Of a stretch of DNA of 64,000 nt, positions 10,946 to 21,270 are shown one piece after another. The stretch's first letter is position 1; each line of letters starts with the position of its first letter. Origin of the DNA: Marthasterias glacialis (Eukaryota; Echinodermata; Asteroidea; Forcipulatida; Asteriidae); contig OU452225.1 of NCBI GenBank assembly GCA_911728455.2, positions 16,156,731-16,220,730 on the forward strand. The letters run 5' to 3'. Made by a program: the position numbers and the translations under genes. A model generated the notes under the pieces. The model made no database searches, was not told where the DNA came from, and saw only the letters and a list, made by a program, of their open reading frames with translations.

Positions 10946-11962
10946 TAGTTGCGATAATCGTAACCCTCCATCCTCCCGACGGTTGGAGACCGGAGGGTTA
11001 CGAGACAAGACTGATATTATCCACGTAACGGGCAGTTTTGACCAATTTGTGCCAGACTCGTGATCAGATTCGTCCTTTTTTCCACTTTCAAAAATCATGA
11101 CAGACATTCTAAAACCATTGAGTTGATCATGAAAATATTTGGCAGAAAAAACAACAAAAACTTACCAAAAGACTGACCGAATATATCCATAATCCATAGC
11201 GGGGCCAACTAGTGATTTTGAGCATCGCACTTGCTTGACTACAACCAATCAGCATGACCCAACCAAACACGCATCTGGACGAGCCATGGCTGTCATGTGC
11301 GTATCGGCTTTTCCAGCTTGCAAACTCACAGCCTGTGTGTGTAAGCATGGATCCCTGGACATTGTACATGTACATTGTGCATGTACATTGTACATGTACA
11401 ATGTATCGTGTACTCCTGCATGCTACACACACACACAGTCAGTGTGTGTGTTTGGCCGTGTGGGCGTGCGGAAGCACCACACGACGGTACTATGAGCTGT
11501 GTAGTTTGTGCGCGCATGATGTTCATGTTCATACGTACCTGCATGCTGCACACACGGTCCTGGGGATCGATGCTTACACACACAGGCGGTGAGTTTGCAA
11601 GCTGGAAGCTGATACGGACATGACAGCCATGGCTCGTCCGGATGCATGTTTAGTTGGATCACGCTGATTGGTTGTAGTCAATGGATGTAGTCAATTGATA
11701 TTTTGGTCAGTCTTTTGGTAAGTTTTTGTCGCTTTTTTGTGCCAAGTATTCCAGATAGCGTTGTCATACAATAAAGATCAACACCAGGTGTTTAGAATGT
11801 CTGTCATGTTTTTTGAAAGTGTACAAAAATGGGCAAACCTGATCCTGAGTTTTGGCAAAAACTGGTCAAAACTGCTAGTTACACGAATGATACCCGTCTT
11901 GGGTCGTAATCCTCCGGTCTCCGACAGTCGGGAGGATGGAGGGTTACAATTATTGCAACTAT
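10946..11962. mobile_element. Foldback (long-TIR) DNA transposon, 1,017 bp, non-autonomous
   Basis: Begins TAGTTGCGATAAT and ends with the complement ATTATTGCAACTA. Arms of about 400 bp are inverted copies of each other. Shared landmarks on opposite strands are the TAACCCTCCATCCTCCCGAC block, CATGACAGACATTCTA, CAATCAGC.TGA and AAACTCAC.GCCTGTGTGTG. It is flanked by an imperfect 9-bp duplication (TACAAAAAC at 10,937 and TACGATAAC at 11,963, 7 of 9 identical). The centre holds a TACATGTA/TTGTACATGTAC palindrome cluster and CA/TG runs. It encodes no transposase. Long arms and a 9-bp duplication suggest a Mutator-like or generic foldback group; this is inferred from structure only. Confidence 0.8.
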
Positions 11963-12520
11963 ACGATAACTAGAGTTGTACTTGTAGCCGCTAAAAAGTG
12001 ATGGCCTTCAGCAGCCACACTGACTGGAGTTTTAAGTGGCTTGCCTTGGTAGGTGGCAGCAGGTCCCCTGCGATACTCTCAGTTGCTACATACATTGAGT
12101 GTGCGATCCAAGCGATAAACCACCACTGGCTCTCTGCTGCAAACACACCGGGCGGGTTAGTAGGAGCAGGCTGCCGCTGGTCAAAAAAACAAACAGAAAA
12201 CTTGACTTTGAAACAGAACTTTTTTCATTTGAGATTGATAATGGAACTTTGTTTGTTGGAGATTTGTAATTGAACTTTGTTTGTTATTACCCTCTTAATC
12301 TTTCAAGGGGCTGCGTTTTTATTGTGTTATCACTTTGGACTAAGATGTGCTAGTTTCAATTCAACTTGGAGAGGAATTTAATAGCCTTGAAGTGCATTAA
12401 TCAATATAACACCCGCAAGTGCATTATGGGTAAAAGCACATGAACAATTTGGGACAGAAATAATTACACAATGATTATACAGCAGAAGTTACGCTTTGCT
12501 TGCTTCCCTTTAATAAGCCC
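11963..12520. other. Sequence without a supported gene
   Basis: One 91-codon frame (11,998-12,273) has no recognisable domain. No repeat or RNA gene seen. Confidence 0.45.
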
Positions 12521-12539
12521 ATCCAAGGATAACACTTTC

Positions 12540-12761
12540 CACCAGTGTCATGCTTGTCCAGATCCTGACAACATTAGGGAAGATGTTGCCATTCTAGCAC
12601 TCTTGTTTTCCCTTATTGACAGCCCTGTGTACAAAAATCCCTTGCAGATGTGTTTAAAGGGTATTTGCAGCATCATCGCTACCTTGTCATTTCTGGGTTG
12701 AAGATGTTGTTAGATGTCCAGGAATTTTGATTTTGTGATGCAAGACTGGAGCTAACTGCAG
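12540..12761 (+). repeat. Exon-like dispersed repeat, copy 1
   Basis: One of four related + strand copies (also near 25,262-25,439, 25,684-25,889 and 31,158-31,286). All end with a 'GATGCAAGACT.CT..(A/C)GCTAA.TGCAG' style block followed immediately by GTAAAA or GTATAA, like an exon end with a splice donor. Earlier shared text includes GTCCAGATCCT..CAACATT.GGGAAGAT, CTTGTTTTCCCT and TGACAGC(C/T)CTGTGT. No long reading frame spans it. Confidence 0.65.
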
Positions 12762-13004
12762 GTAAAAACATTTTTTTTTCATAACCTTTTTAATTGGAGT
12801 TATGGAGTTAATTTCCAAGCCACCTATTTTGGGCTAAAACTTTAAGGGCCAAAAACCACAAATTTTCTATTATCCCCCCTCCCCGAAAAAAGTTTTGGAC
12901 CAAAAATTCATAGTTGTTCTTGCTCATAAAAGTCAAGAGGGCATAGCCACTGGTACCAGGTCTCTAATTTGCAAGCCCAGATCTGCGGCGGTTAGCGACA
13001 TATC

Positions 13005-13658
13005 TAGTTGCAATAATCGTAACCCTTAATCCTCCTGACGGTCGGTGACCGGAGGATTACGACCCAGGACGGGTATTACCCGTGTAACTAGAAGTTTTGA
13101 CCAGTTTTTGCCAAACTCGTGATCAGATTCGTCCGTTTTTTCCACTTTCAAAAATCATGACAGACATTCTAAAAACATGGAGTTGATCTTTATTGTATGA
13201 CAACGCCATTTTTTCAAGACAAAATCATGAAAATATTTGGCACAAAAAAATGACAAAAACTTACCAAAAGACTGACCAAAATGTCCATTGACCACATCCA
13301 TTGACTACAACCAATCAGCGTGATCCAACCAAACACGCATCCGGATGAGCCATGGCTGTCATGTGCATATTGGCTTTTCCAGCTTGCAAACTTACCGCCT
13401 GTGTGTGTAAGCATCGATCCCCAGACCGTGTGCGCAGCATGCAGGTACGTATGAACATCGTGCGTGCACAAACTACACAGCTCGTAGTACCGCCGTGTGG
13501 TGCTTCCTCACGCCCACACGGCCACACACACACACACTGACTGTGTGTGCGTGTAGTATGCAAGTGAACACAATACATTGTACATGTAAAATGTACATGT
13601 ACAATGTCCAGGGATCAATGCTTACACACACAGGCGGTGAGTTTACAAGCTGGAAAAG
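13005..13658. mobile_element. Truncated copy of the 1,017-bp foldback transposon
   Basis: Starts TAGTTGCAATAATCGTAACC, as the element at 10,946 does, and keeps the complete left arm and centre (CCTCCTGACGGTCGG, CATGACAGACATTCTA, the TACATGTACAATGT palindrome). The right arm stops after AAGCTGGAAAAGC at about 13,658, where 184-bp satellite sequence resumes. It is inserted within the AGATCTGC part of a satellite unit, so it is younger than the array. Confidence 0.8.
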
Positions 13659-14066
13659 CTTGGAGACTAAAAAGGCATATCTTCCGGTACCTAAGCTCTA
13701 ATTTGCAAGCCCTGATCTGCACTTAGTTCCGGAAATATCCACCATTTTTTTGCTAAAACTTTTAGGTCCAAAAAAACACAAATTTTGCTACCACACTTCA
13801 AAAAGTTGGAGTTTTGGACTAAACTTTCAAAGTTGTTTTCGCTCTACCAAGTCAAGTGGGCTTATCCCCCGGTACCAGTGCTCTAATTTGCAAACCAACA
13901 TCTACCTGAATTTGGAAAACATCCTCCATTTCTTGGCCCAAACTTTTAGGTCCGAAACACAACAAATTTGCTGTTACCCCACCTCAAAAAATTCGAGTTT
14001 TGGAACAAACTTTCAAAGTTGTTTTCGCTTTACAAAATCAAGGGGGCATATCGCTCGGTACCAGCG

Positions 14067-15850
14067 CTCAAATTTGGAAGCCGAGATCTGCCTTAGTTCG
14101 GAAAGTATCCATCATTTTTTAGCCCAAACTTTTAGGTCCAAAAAAACATAAATACCCCTGGTACCAGAGCTCTAAGTCGCAAGCCCAGATCTGCCTTATT
14201 CCGTGAAAAATCCACCATTTTTCAGCCCAAATTTTTAAGTCCAAATAGTCAAAAATTTGTTGTTACCTCACTTCAAAAAATTGGAGTTTTGGACCAAACT
14301 TTCAAAGTTGTTTTCGCTCCACCAAGTCAAGCGGACATATCGCTCTGTACCAGCACTCTAATTTGCCAGCAAAGATCTGCCTTATTTTTTGGAAGTATCC
14401 AGCATTTTTCGGCCCAAACTTTTAGGTCCAAAAATTCATAATTTGCTGTTACCCCACCTCAAAAAAATTTCAGTTAGGGACCAAACTTTCAAAGTTGTTT
14501 TCCCTCTACCAAGTGAAGCGGGCATATTGCTGGGTACCAGCGCTCTTATTTGCTAGCCGTATCTGCCTTGATTAGGGAAGTATTCACCATTTTTCGGCCC
14601 AAACTTTTAGGTCCAAAAAAACACAAATTGCTACTGCACTTCAAAAAGGTGAAGTTTTGGACCAAACTTTCAAAGTTGTTTTCGCTCTACCAAGTCAAGC
14701 GGGCATATCACTCGGTACCAGCGCTCTAACTTGCAAGCCCAGATCTGCCTTTATAGTTCGGGAAGTATCCAACATTTTTCGGCCCCAACCTTTAGGTCCA
14801 AAAAATAAAAATTGTTTCTGTTAACCCACCTCAAAATTAGAGTTTTTGACCAAACTTTCAAAATTGCTTTCGCTTTACCAAATCAAGCGGGCATATTGCT
14901 CGGTACCAGCGCTCAAATTTGGAAGCCCAGATCTGCCTTAGTTCGGAAAGTATCCATCATTTTTTAGCCCAAACTTTTAGGTCCAAAAAAACATAAATAC
15001 CCCTGGTACCAGAGCTCTAAGTCGCAAGCCCAGATCTGCCTTATTCCGTGAAAAATCCACCATTTTTCAGCCCAAATTTTTAAGTCCAAATAGTCAAAAA
15101 TTTGTTGTTACCTCACTTCAAAAAATTGGAGTTTTGGACCAAACTTTCAAAGTTGTTTTCGCTCCACCAAGTCAAGCGGACATATCGCTCTGTACCAGCA
15201 CTCTAATTTGCCAGCAAAGATCTGCCTTATTTTTTGGAAGTATCCAGCATTTTTCGGCCCAAACTTTTAGGTCCAAAAATTCATAATTTGCTGTTACCCC
15301 ACCTCAAAAAAATTTCAGTTAGGGACCAAACTTTCAAAGTTGTTTTCCCTCTACCAAGTGAAGCGGGCATATTGCTGGGTACCAGCGCTCTTATTTGCTA
15401 GCCGTATCTGCCTTGATTAGGGAAGTATTCACCATTTTTTGGCCCAAACTTTTAGGTCCAAAAAAACACAAATTGCTACTGCACTTCAAAAAGGTGAAGT
15501 TTTGGACCAAACTTTCAAAGTTGTTTTCGCTCTACCAAGTCAAGCGGGCATATCACTCGGTACCAGCGCTCTAACTTGCAAGCCCAGATCTGCCTTAGTT
15601 CGGGAAGTATCCAACATTTTTCGGCCCCAACCTTTAGGTCCAAAAAATAAAAATTGTTTCTGTTAACCCACCTCAAAATTAGAGTTTTTGACCAAACTTT
15701 CAAAATTGCTTTCGCTTTACCAAATCAAGCGGGCATATTGCTCGGTACCAGCGCTCAAATTTGGAAGCCCAGATCTGCCTTAGTTCGGAAAGTATCCATC
15801 ATTTTTTAGCCCAACCTTTTTGGTCCAAAAAACCATAAATACCCCAGTAC
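14067..15850. repeat. 841-bp higher-order repeat of the 184-bp satellite
   Basis: The block starting GCTCAAATTTGGAAGCC at about 14,067 recurs at about 14,908 and again at about 15,749, a spacing of about 841 bp. It contains four to five divergent units, one of them shortened (CATAAATACCCCTGGTACC). The two full copies are nearly identical; visible differences include a 3-bp TAT insertion near 14,752 that is absent near 15,595. The third copy is cut by the DIRS insertion. Confidence 0.85.
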
Positions 15851-15882
15851 CAGAGCTCTAATTATATTTCGTCCTAGTCGTC

Positions 15883-16026
15883 AGACTCACACTGTATTAT
15901 TGTTCCTTGTAATACGGTTTGCACCACCCCTTTGAAGAAAATGGTTCATTCCTTCATTCATAAAAATGCAAATTAGCTGTAGTCCCCCCAGGTATAAGAC
16001 CATCATGCGACCGTTGAACCACGTCT
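15883..16026. repeat. DIRS left inverted terminal repeat
   Basis: 144 bp complementary to 21,472-21,615 with no difference seen by eye. The 19 bp outside it (15,864-15,882, ATATTTCGTCCTAGTCGTC) is unique to the left end and appears, inverted, only in the ICR. Confidence 0.92.
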
Positions 16027-16167
16027 TTTTTCTCGTGGTACGGTTAGCACACTTACACAGATGCACAGTATTACACACTACTTTTTGCGTGGTTTTATCG
16101 ACATACATGTACTACGTGGCGGTGATAGCAGAATTTCTACAAGTCTTTGCTAAGGAAATTTGAAGTT
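16027..16167. promoter_or_regulatory. DIRS 5' leader upstream of gag
   Basis: Non-coding stretch between the left terminal repeat and the gag ATG at 16,168. By analogy with other DIRS elements the promoter should lie in or near the terminal repeat. No TATA box was identified with confidence. Confidence 0.35.
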
Positions 16168-18404
16168 ATGTCTTCCAAGAAGGGAAAATCTACCGATAAA
16201 CTGCCTAAAGATACAGCCAAACCTTCTACTTCGTCAACCTCGCCTAGGGTTGAACGAACACGGTCTCACGCTCCAGCCCCGCCTCGGGCTGACGAGCGCC
16301 ATTTGGGAGACCCAGAAAGCGGACTGCCTTGTCCAATTTCTGCCAGTGGTACGGGAGAGTCTACACCAGAACCCCCTCAGCCGGTTCCTCCGGTCTCAAG
16401 AGCACCTCGGGCGTTCAACCTAGCCCAAGGTAGATACGGACAAACCTCGCCTTGGGTTGTCCCTCCGAACCATCAAGGGCCTGATACATGTACTTACCCG
16501 GGACATCAATGGACTCTTCCACAGGCGGGCCTTAACGCTAGCGGGCAGCATCCATTCAACATGGCGGCGCCCATGCCACCGATGCCGCTGCAATTTTGGC
16601 CACCTTCCTGGTACAACGGACCTCAACAGTGGCCGAACAACGTCGCTCAACAACATCAAGTTAATCCGGTGACCCCGGGCCAGCTTTCACTTCCACCAGC
16701 GTCGGTGAGTCCGTTTGGGGTTGGAGGTATCCCCGTAAATAGAGATGATTTTGGGTCCACCAGCGACACGGCCGCGGATGTGGAGATCGTCGCAGGTGGC
16801 GACACCGACTTACCTACCGGTGAGTTTCGTAACCCCCATCGCAAAACGGTGGGCACTCCAGTGACAGAGAAGGTTATTAAATGGTTAGCCCCATACATTG
16901 TGCCAATACGCTGGACTCCCTCCGCTTCTTGGCCCAACGAACCCTGTCCGTTAAAACCAGACATCAACTTTCGAATTGAGACTTACTTTTTTTGGCAAAT
17001 TTATCCCTCAATGATCGGTCGGTCGTTGCTGTCAGACATGTCAGACTCACAGGCAGAGTCTGGAGAAGATTTCCGCACGGTCCCCCGTGCGATAAATCCT
17101 AGGCTTTTGCTGGAATTTTATGTCAAATCTCGGTGATATAAGCCCGTGTCAACGACGGCGGAGAAGCCATGATGGTTGCTGTTCAGCGCGGGTCGCATTT
17201 CTGCACTAGTCTTTATTCCAGCAGTCATTTTGCGACGTTTACCTGATAGTGGTGACGTCAAGGTGTCGCGCAGCGGTAAACGTTCTTGAATGTGCTGACT
17301 GATTGCGCGCATTGGACGTCACCACTATCAGGTAAACGTCGCAAAATGACTGCTGGAATAAAGACTAGTGCAGAAATGCGACCCGCGCTGAACAGCAACC
17401 ATCATGGCTTCTCCGCCGTCGTTGACACGGGCTTATATCACCGAGATTTGACATAAAATTCCAGCAAAAGCCTAGGATTTATCGCACGGGGGACCGTGCG
17501 GAAATCTTCTCCAGACTCTGCCTGTGAGTCTGACATGTCTGACAGCAACGACCGACCGATCATTGAGGGATAAATTTGCCAAAAAAAGTAAGTCTCAATT
17601 CGAAAGTTGATGTCTGGTTTTAACGGACAGGGTTCGTTGGGCCAAGAAGCGGAGGGAGTCCAGCGTATTGGCACAATGTATGGGGCTATTAAATGGTGGG
17701 AAGAACTCCGTTCAAACAAATTGGCACATGAAGATTTCAGAGAGGAACTGCAAGCCAACCAGGTCCCAACAGAGCAGGAAAAATATTTTAAAGCCCCGGA
17801 ATTGCCGAGTCAGGTGAAATCCTCCTTCAAGGAAGCTCGATCTTCCTTGGTAACCCAAGATGAAAAGCTGAAAGACTCCCACAATCATCTGCTGAAGGTA
17901 GCTTTGCCTCTTACACACCTGTTTGATGCTTTGGTGGATACTTCATGCCCAGAGTCGGTTGATACTAGTTTAGTGTTGCAGCATGTTACATCAGCACTCA
18001 TTCTGCTTGGTTCAGCGAGCCAAAGCCTGGCTTTGTCTAGACAACATGCTTTTGATGATCTTCTGGACAGACGATTTGACAGCCTCAAGCGTATTTCTCC
18101 TTCTATAGAAGCTTTGTTTGGAGGTAACTTGACCAAAGACATAGAGGAAGCAGAGAAGGCAAGCAAGCTGGCTGCTAAAGTAACCAAGTCTGGAGGATCC
18201 ACTTCTTCTTCATTTAAAGGGAATAAATTCTCCCCTTACTACTCTGCAATGACCCGGAAGTTTCGTGGCAGCCGCCCCTTCCAATACCAAGGCAGACAAA
18301 GCTCAACCTACAAGTCTAAGTATGGAGCTCAAAAATTTGCAGCGCCAAATCGAGGCAGATTTCGAGCTGACCGAGGTTCAGAGGATTCCAAGACAAAAAA
18401 GTAG
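16168..18404 (+). pseudogene. DIRS gag-like ORF, split by a foldback transposon
   Basis: The first part (16,168-16,885, about 239 codons) starts MSSKKGKSTDK and is rich in Pro, Ser and Gln. The second part (17,698-18,404) is helical and charged (WWEELRSNKLAHEDF, then LLKVALPLTHLFDALVD) and ends in a basic Arg/Gly/Tyr-rich tail (FRGSRPFQYQGRQ), typical of nucleic-acid-binding gag tails. They are separated by an 803-bp insertion plus a 9-bp duplication. Those 812 bp put the halves in different frames; without them the halves would form one frame of about 474 codons. I chose the ATG at 16,168 over the one at 16,147 because gag-like composition starts there. In this copy gag is disrupted. Other copies in the genome should have it whole. 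Confidence 0.8.
16886..17688. mobile_element. 803-bp foldback (long-TIR) element inside DIRS gag
   Basis: Left arm 16,886-17,259 and right arm 17,315-17,688 are each 374 bp and are inverted copies with no mismatch seen by eye, around a 55-bp spacer. Termini are TAGCCCCATACATTG and its complement. It is flanked by an exact 9-bp duplication, TTAAATGGT (16,877-16,885 and 17,689-17,697). It has no transposase gene. An open frame runs inward from each end (PYIVPIRWTPSASWPNEPC...) but is just the arm read on either strand. Long arms with a 9-bp duplication fit Mutator-like non-autonomous elements, inferred from structure only. A relic arm of the same family is at 10,505-10,863. Confidence 0.92.
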
Positions 18405-18415
18405 TTTGCTCAGAG

Positions 18416-20443
18416 TTGCAGACAAGTCGTCTTCAATATTTTGTTCCCGTTTGGAGATCCCTCACACAGGACAGTTGGATACTACAATCGGTGACTGCAC
18501 ACAAAATAGATTTTGTTTCAATTCCGTTCCAGTTACAGCACAGAGTGCCGGTAACAACTATGGATTCCCAGTCTCAAGTAGAGATTGCTCAACTAGAGGT
18601 TCAGAAGTTACAGAACAAAGGGGCCGTCACTGTGGAAATACCAGTGGAGAGCCAGTTTATTTCTTCACTGTTCCTAATTCCCAAGAAGTCTGGGGAACTT
18701 CGACCAGTTATAAATCTGCGTTCGCTCAACAAGTTTGTAAAGTACGAACACTTCAAGATGGAAGGTATCAAGCTAGTCAAAGATCTGCTAACTCAGGGAG
18801 ATTTTTTGACAACAATCGACCTCAAAGACGCTTACTTCATGATCCCAATTCATCACGATCATCGGAAATATCTTCGTTTCATTTGGCAGAACATCCTGTT
18901 CCAATTTACTTGCCTACCATTCGGGCTGTCAAGCGCTCCTCGCACATTTACAAAAATCTTGAAGCCAGTCGCAGCACACTTGCGAGAAAAGGGAATTCGA
19001 TGTGTGTTCTACCTAGACGACATCCTTATCCTGGGCAAATCCGAAAGGGAGTGTACAGAAAACGTTGGGCTCACGGTCAGCCTGCTACAGCAACTAGGTT
19101 TCCTCATCAATTGGGGGAAATCACAGCTCCATCCAGTACAACGGTTAGCTTACCTGGGGTTTTGCATCGATTCCCATACAATGACTCTGTCTCTACCAGC
19201 AGAGAAAGTCAACCACATCGTCAATCACTGCCAGGACATCTTGAACTCTCAGACCTTAACAGTCCGGGAATTGGCCCAGCTCATCGGTCGACTGTCGTCA
19301 AGCATACAAGCAGTGTTCCCAGCACCTCTGTACTACCGAAGCTTGCAACAAGACAAGATTGTATCACTACACAAAAACAACTCGTACGAGTCACAAGTAC
19401 TCCTATCCCAGGCATCCAAAAGAGAACTAGAAACCTGGATCAGTTGTGTAAAGAGTTGGAATGGTCAGACACTTCTTATTCCGAACCCGGACATAACGCT
19501 ACAAACAGATGCGTCGCTACAAGGTTGGGGTGCTTGCATGATGCCAGACATCCGGACTGGAGGCAGATGGTCCAAAGTAGAACGAAATCTGCATATCAAT
19601 CATTTAGAACTACTGTCGGTGTACTATGCCCTTCAAGCATTGGTGAGCCATCGACAGAACTTACACATCTGTCTACAAGTAGACAACATGACAGCCATTT
19701 CGTACATAACCCACAAAGGGGGAACACATTCTCAAGAACTGTCCAACCTAGCAATCAAGATCTGGACATGGTGCCTGCACAGAGGGATTACACTGACAGT
19801 AGAATTTATCCCAGGAGTGGAGAACATCTCAGCAGACGAAATGTCAAGACATTTCAACGATCGCACAGAATGGCAATTACTCCCAGAAGTCTTCAGAAAC
19901 GTTCTACAAGCTCTGGAATTTCAGCCAACAGTCGACCTGTTTGCATCACGTCTGAACAAACAACTCCCCAACTTCGTGTCATGGCATCCAAGCCCTCTGG
20001 CATGGAGGGTAGATGCATTCTCCATCAGTTGGAACAACCTGGCAGGCTACATGTTCCCTCCGTTCTCCCTGCTCTCAAGATGCCTTCAGAAAGTTCGAGT
20101 AGAGAAGTCCACAGTGCTACTTATAGCACCAGTGTGGAAGACACAGCCCTGGTATCCACTGATACTAGAGCTAACAACACAAACACCATTGTTGCTTCCA
20201 AAGCGTCCAGATCTTCTCAAACTCTGCCACAACGGTCAACCCCATCCAATGCAGGATGCAATACAATTAGCCGCATGGGTGCTATCAGGAAAGCGCTGGC
20301 TACAAGAGGCCTTTCGCAAAAGGTGTCTTCAGTTATCCTGTCATCATGGCGAAAAGGCACAAATGCACAGTTTAACTCCTCATGGAAACGCTGGAGTCGC
20401 TGGTGTCTTCAACAACAACTTGATCCAGTTCATGCACCTTTAG
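18416..20443 (+). CDS. DIRS reverse transcriptase / RNase H (with methyltransferase-like tail)
   Basis: 675 codons, intact, starting 11 nt after the gag stop. Reverse transcriptase spans about residues 70-260: LIPKKSGELRPVINLRSLNK, the catalytic Asp 135 in TTIDLKDAY, LPFGLSSAPRTFTK, and YLDD at 199-202. RNase H spans about 360-480 with all four acidic residues: D365 (LQTDAS), E398 (NHLELL), D423 (QVDN) and D474 (SADEMSR). Residues about 505-580 (VDLFASRLNKQLPNF ... FPPFSLL) match the position and pattern of the DNA-methyltransferase-like domain of DIRS elements, here apparently without a clear catalytic motif. It synthesises element DNA from RNA. Every base is also open in the frame that carries the recombinase. 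Confidence 0.92.
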   Translation: MQTSRLQYFVPVWRSLTQDSWILQSVTAHKIDFVSIPFQLQHRVPVTTMDSQSQVEIAQLEVQKLQNKGAVTVEIPVESQFISSLFLIPKKSGELRPVINLRSLNKFVKYEHFKMEGIKLVKDLLTQGDFLTTIDLKDAYFMIPIHHDHRKYLRFIWQNILFQFTCLPFGLSSAPRTFTKILKPVAAHLREKGIRCVFYLDDILILGKSERECTENVGLTVSLLQQLGFLINWGKSQLHPVQRLAYLGFCIDSHTMTLSLPAEKVNHIVNHCQDILNSQTLTVRELAQLIGRLSSSIQAVFPAPLYYRSLQQDKIVSLHKNNSYESQVLLSQASKRELETWISCVKSWNGQTLLIPNPDITLQTDASLQGWGACMMPDIRTGGRWSKVERNLHINHLELLSVYYALQALVSHRQNLHICLQVDNMTAISYITHKGGTHSQELSNLAIKIWTWCLHRGITLTVEFIPGVENISADEMSRHFNDRTEWQLLPEVFRNVLQALEFQPTVDLFASRLNKQLPNFVSWHPSPLAWRVDAFSISWNNLAGYMFPPFSLLSRCLQKVRVEKSTVLLIAPVWKTQPWYPLILELTTQTPLLLPKRPDLLKLCHNGQPHPMQDAIQLAAWVLSGKRWLQEAFRKRCLQLSCHHGEKAQMHSLTPHGNAGVAGVFNNNLIQFMHL

Positions 20444-21267
20444 CACAAATTCTTGAATTTCTTCATCAACTAATAGAGGATGGTCTCCAGTATAGGACCA
20501 TCAATGTCTACAGGTCAGCCATTTCCTCGGCACATGCTCATGTAAACAATGCACCAATCGGACAACACCACTTGATGACGAGGTTCTTTAAGGGCCTCTT
20601 CAACATCCGTCCTCCTAAGCCTAAGTATTGCTCTACTTGGGATGTTGGGAAAGTTCTGCGCTACCTCAGCTCTCTTCCAACCAACAGAGAACTAAACTTA
20701 CGTCAATTGACACTAAAAGTAGCGATGTTGGTGGCACTTGTAACAGCAGGACGCTGTTCATCTTTATTGGCATTAGATCTACAACATGTGAAAAGATCTA
20801 AATCAGCATTTGAATTTGCTCCAGTAGCCCAGGCCAAATGTTCGACAGCATACAGGCCTGTGCAAAGTGTGGTATTAGAGCGATTCTCATCAAATCCTCA
20901 ACTATGCGTCTTCCTAGCACTGAAGGAATACATCAACAGAACCAAACCCTTCAGGAGCCAGAACAACCTGAAGTTAACCAGACTGTTTTTATCCTTCGGC
21001 AAGCCTCATCACTGTGTGGTCTCATCCACAATTGCAAGATGGCTGAAAACTGTCATGGCAGCAGCAGGGATAGACATTTCCCAGTTTAAAGCTCATTCTA
21101 CACGTGCAGCTTCCACTTCAGCTGCTGCACGGTTAGGAGTGTCAACAGCTCAAATCCTGCTAACAGCAGATTGGTCGTCAGCTAACACCTTCACAAAATT
21201 CTACAAACGAGATGTGGAAGGTACACAAGAATTTGGAAAAGCAGTCCTGTCTTCGGCACAGCTATGA
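20275..21267 (+). CDS. DIRS tyrosine recombinase (integrase)
   Basis: About 330 codons from the Met at 20,275. The frame itself is open from 18,265 (1,000 codons), overlapping all of RT, so the true start is uncertain. The N-terminal part resembles a SAM-like core-binding domain (RKALATRGLSQKVSSVILSS, then WKRWSRWC). The catalytic part keeps the tetrad: Arg 160 (TAGRCSSLLAL), His 274 and Arg 277 (HSTRAAS), Trp 300 in place of the second His (TADWSS) and Tyr 310 (FTKFYKRDV), numbering from this Met. It would insert the circular cDNA without target duplication. The last 170 bp of the RT frame overlap its start. The stop lies just before the ICR. Confidence 0.92.
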   Translation: MGAIRKALATRGLSQKVSSVILSSWRKGTNAQFNSSWKRWSRWCLQQQLDPVHAPLAQILEFLHQLIEDGLQYRTINVYRSAISSAHAHVNNAPIGQHHLMTRFFKGLFNIRPPKPKYCSTWDVGKVLRYLSSLPTNRELNLRQLTLKVAMLVALVTAGRCSSLLALDLQHVKRSKSAFEFAPVAQAKCSTAYRPVQSVVLERFSSNPQLCVFLALKEYINRTKPFRSQNNLKLTRLFLSFGKPHHCVVSSTIARWLKTVMAAAGIDISQFKAHSTRAASTSAAARLGVSTAQILLTADWSSANTFTKFYKRDVEGTQEFGKAVLSSAQL

Positions 21268-21270
21268 AAT

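Larger units (their letters stand above)
12790..15860. repeat. 184-bp satellite array, left part
   Basis: Tandem units of about 177-188 bp with landmarks GCTCTAATTTGCAAGCCCAG, ATCTGCCTTAGTT, CCAAACTTTTAGGTCCAAAA, TTTTGGACCAAACTTTCAAA, GTTGTTTTCGCTCTACCAAG and CGGTACCAGCGCTCTAA. The first unit (12,790-12,990) is diverged. A truncated foldback element sits at 13,005-13,658. The array then runs to the DIRS insertion. The frames it contains (for example 13,750-14,151) are repeat translations. Confidence 0.9.

Noticed and set aside
11127-11662. Overlapping Cys/His/Thr-rich ORFs on both strands
   Set aside because: They translate CA/TG and TACATGTA runs in the centre of the foldback element. A similar set is at 13,214-13,701.
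13750-14151. 133-codon ORF in the 184-bp satellite
   Set aside because: Its translation repeats with the satellite period (LAQTFRS, SFGTNFQSCF), so it is repeat sequence.
17438-17758. Minus-strand 106-codon ORF (and the C-terminal end of the 16,147 frame)
   Set aside because: Both are the same inverted arm of the 803-bp element read inward from either end.
18265-20274. N-terminal 670 codons of the 1,000-codon frame as a real protein domain
   Set aside because: It lies in another frame over gag and RT, is Ser/Thr/Arg/Pro-rich and shows no domain. The recombinase similarity begins near 20,275.
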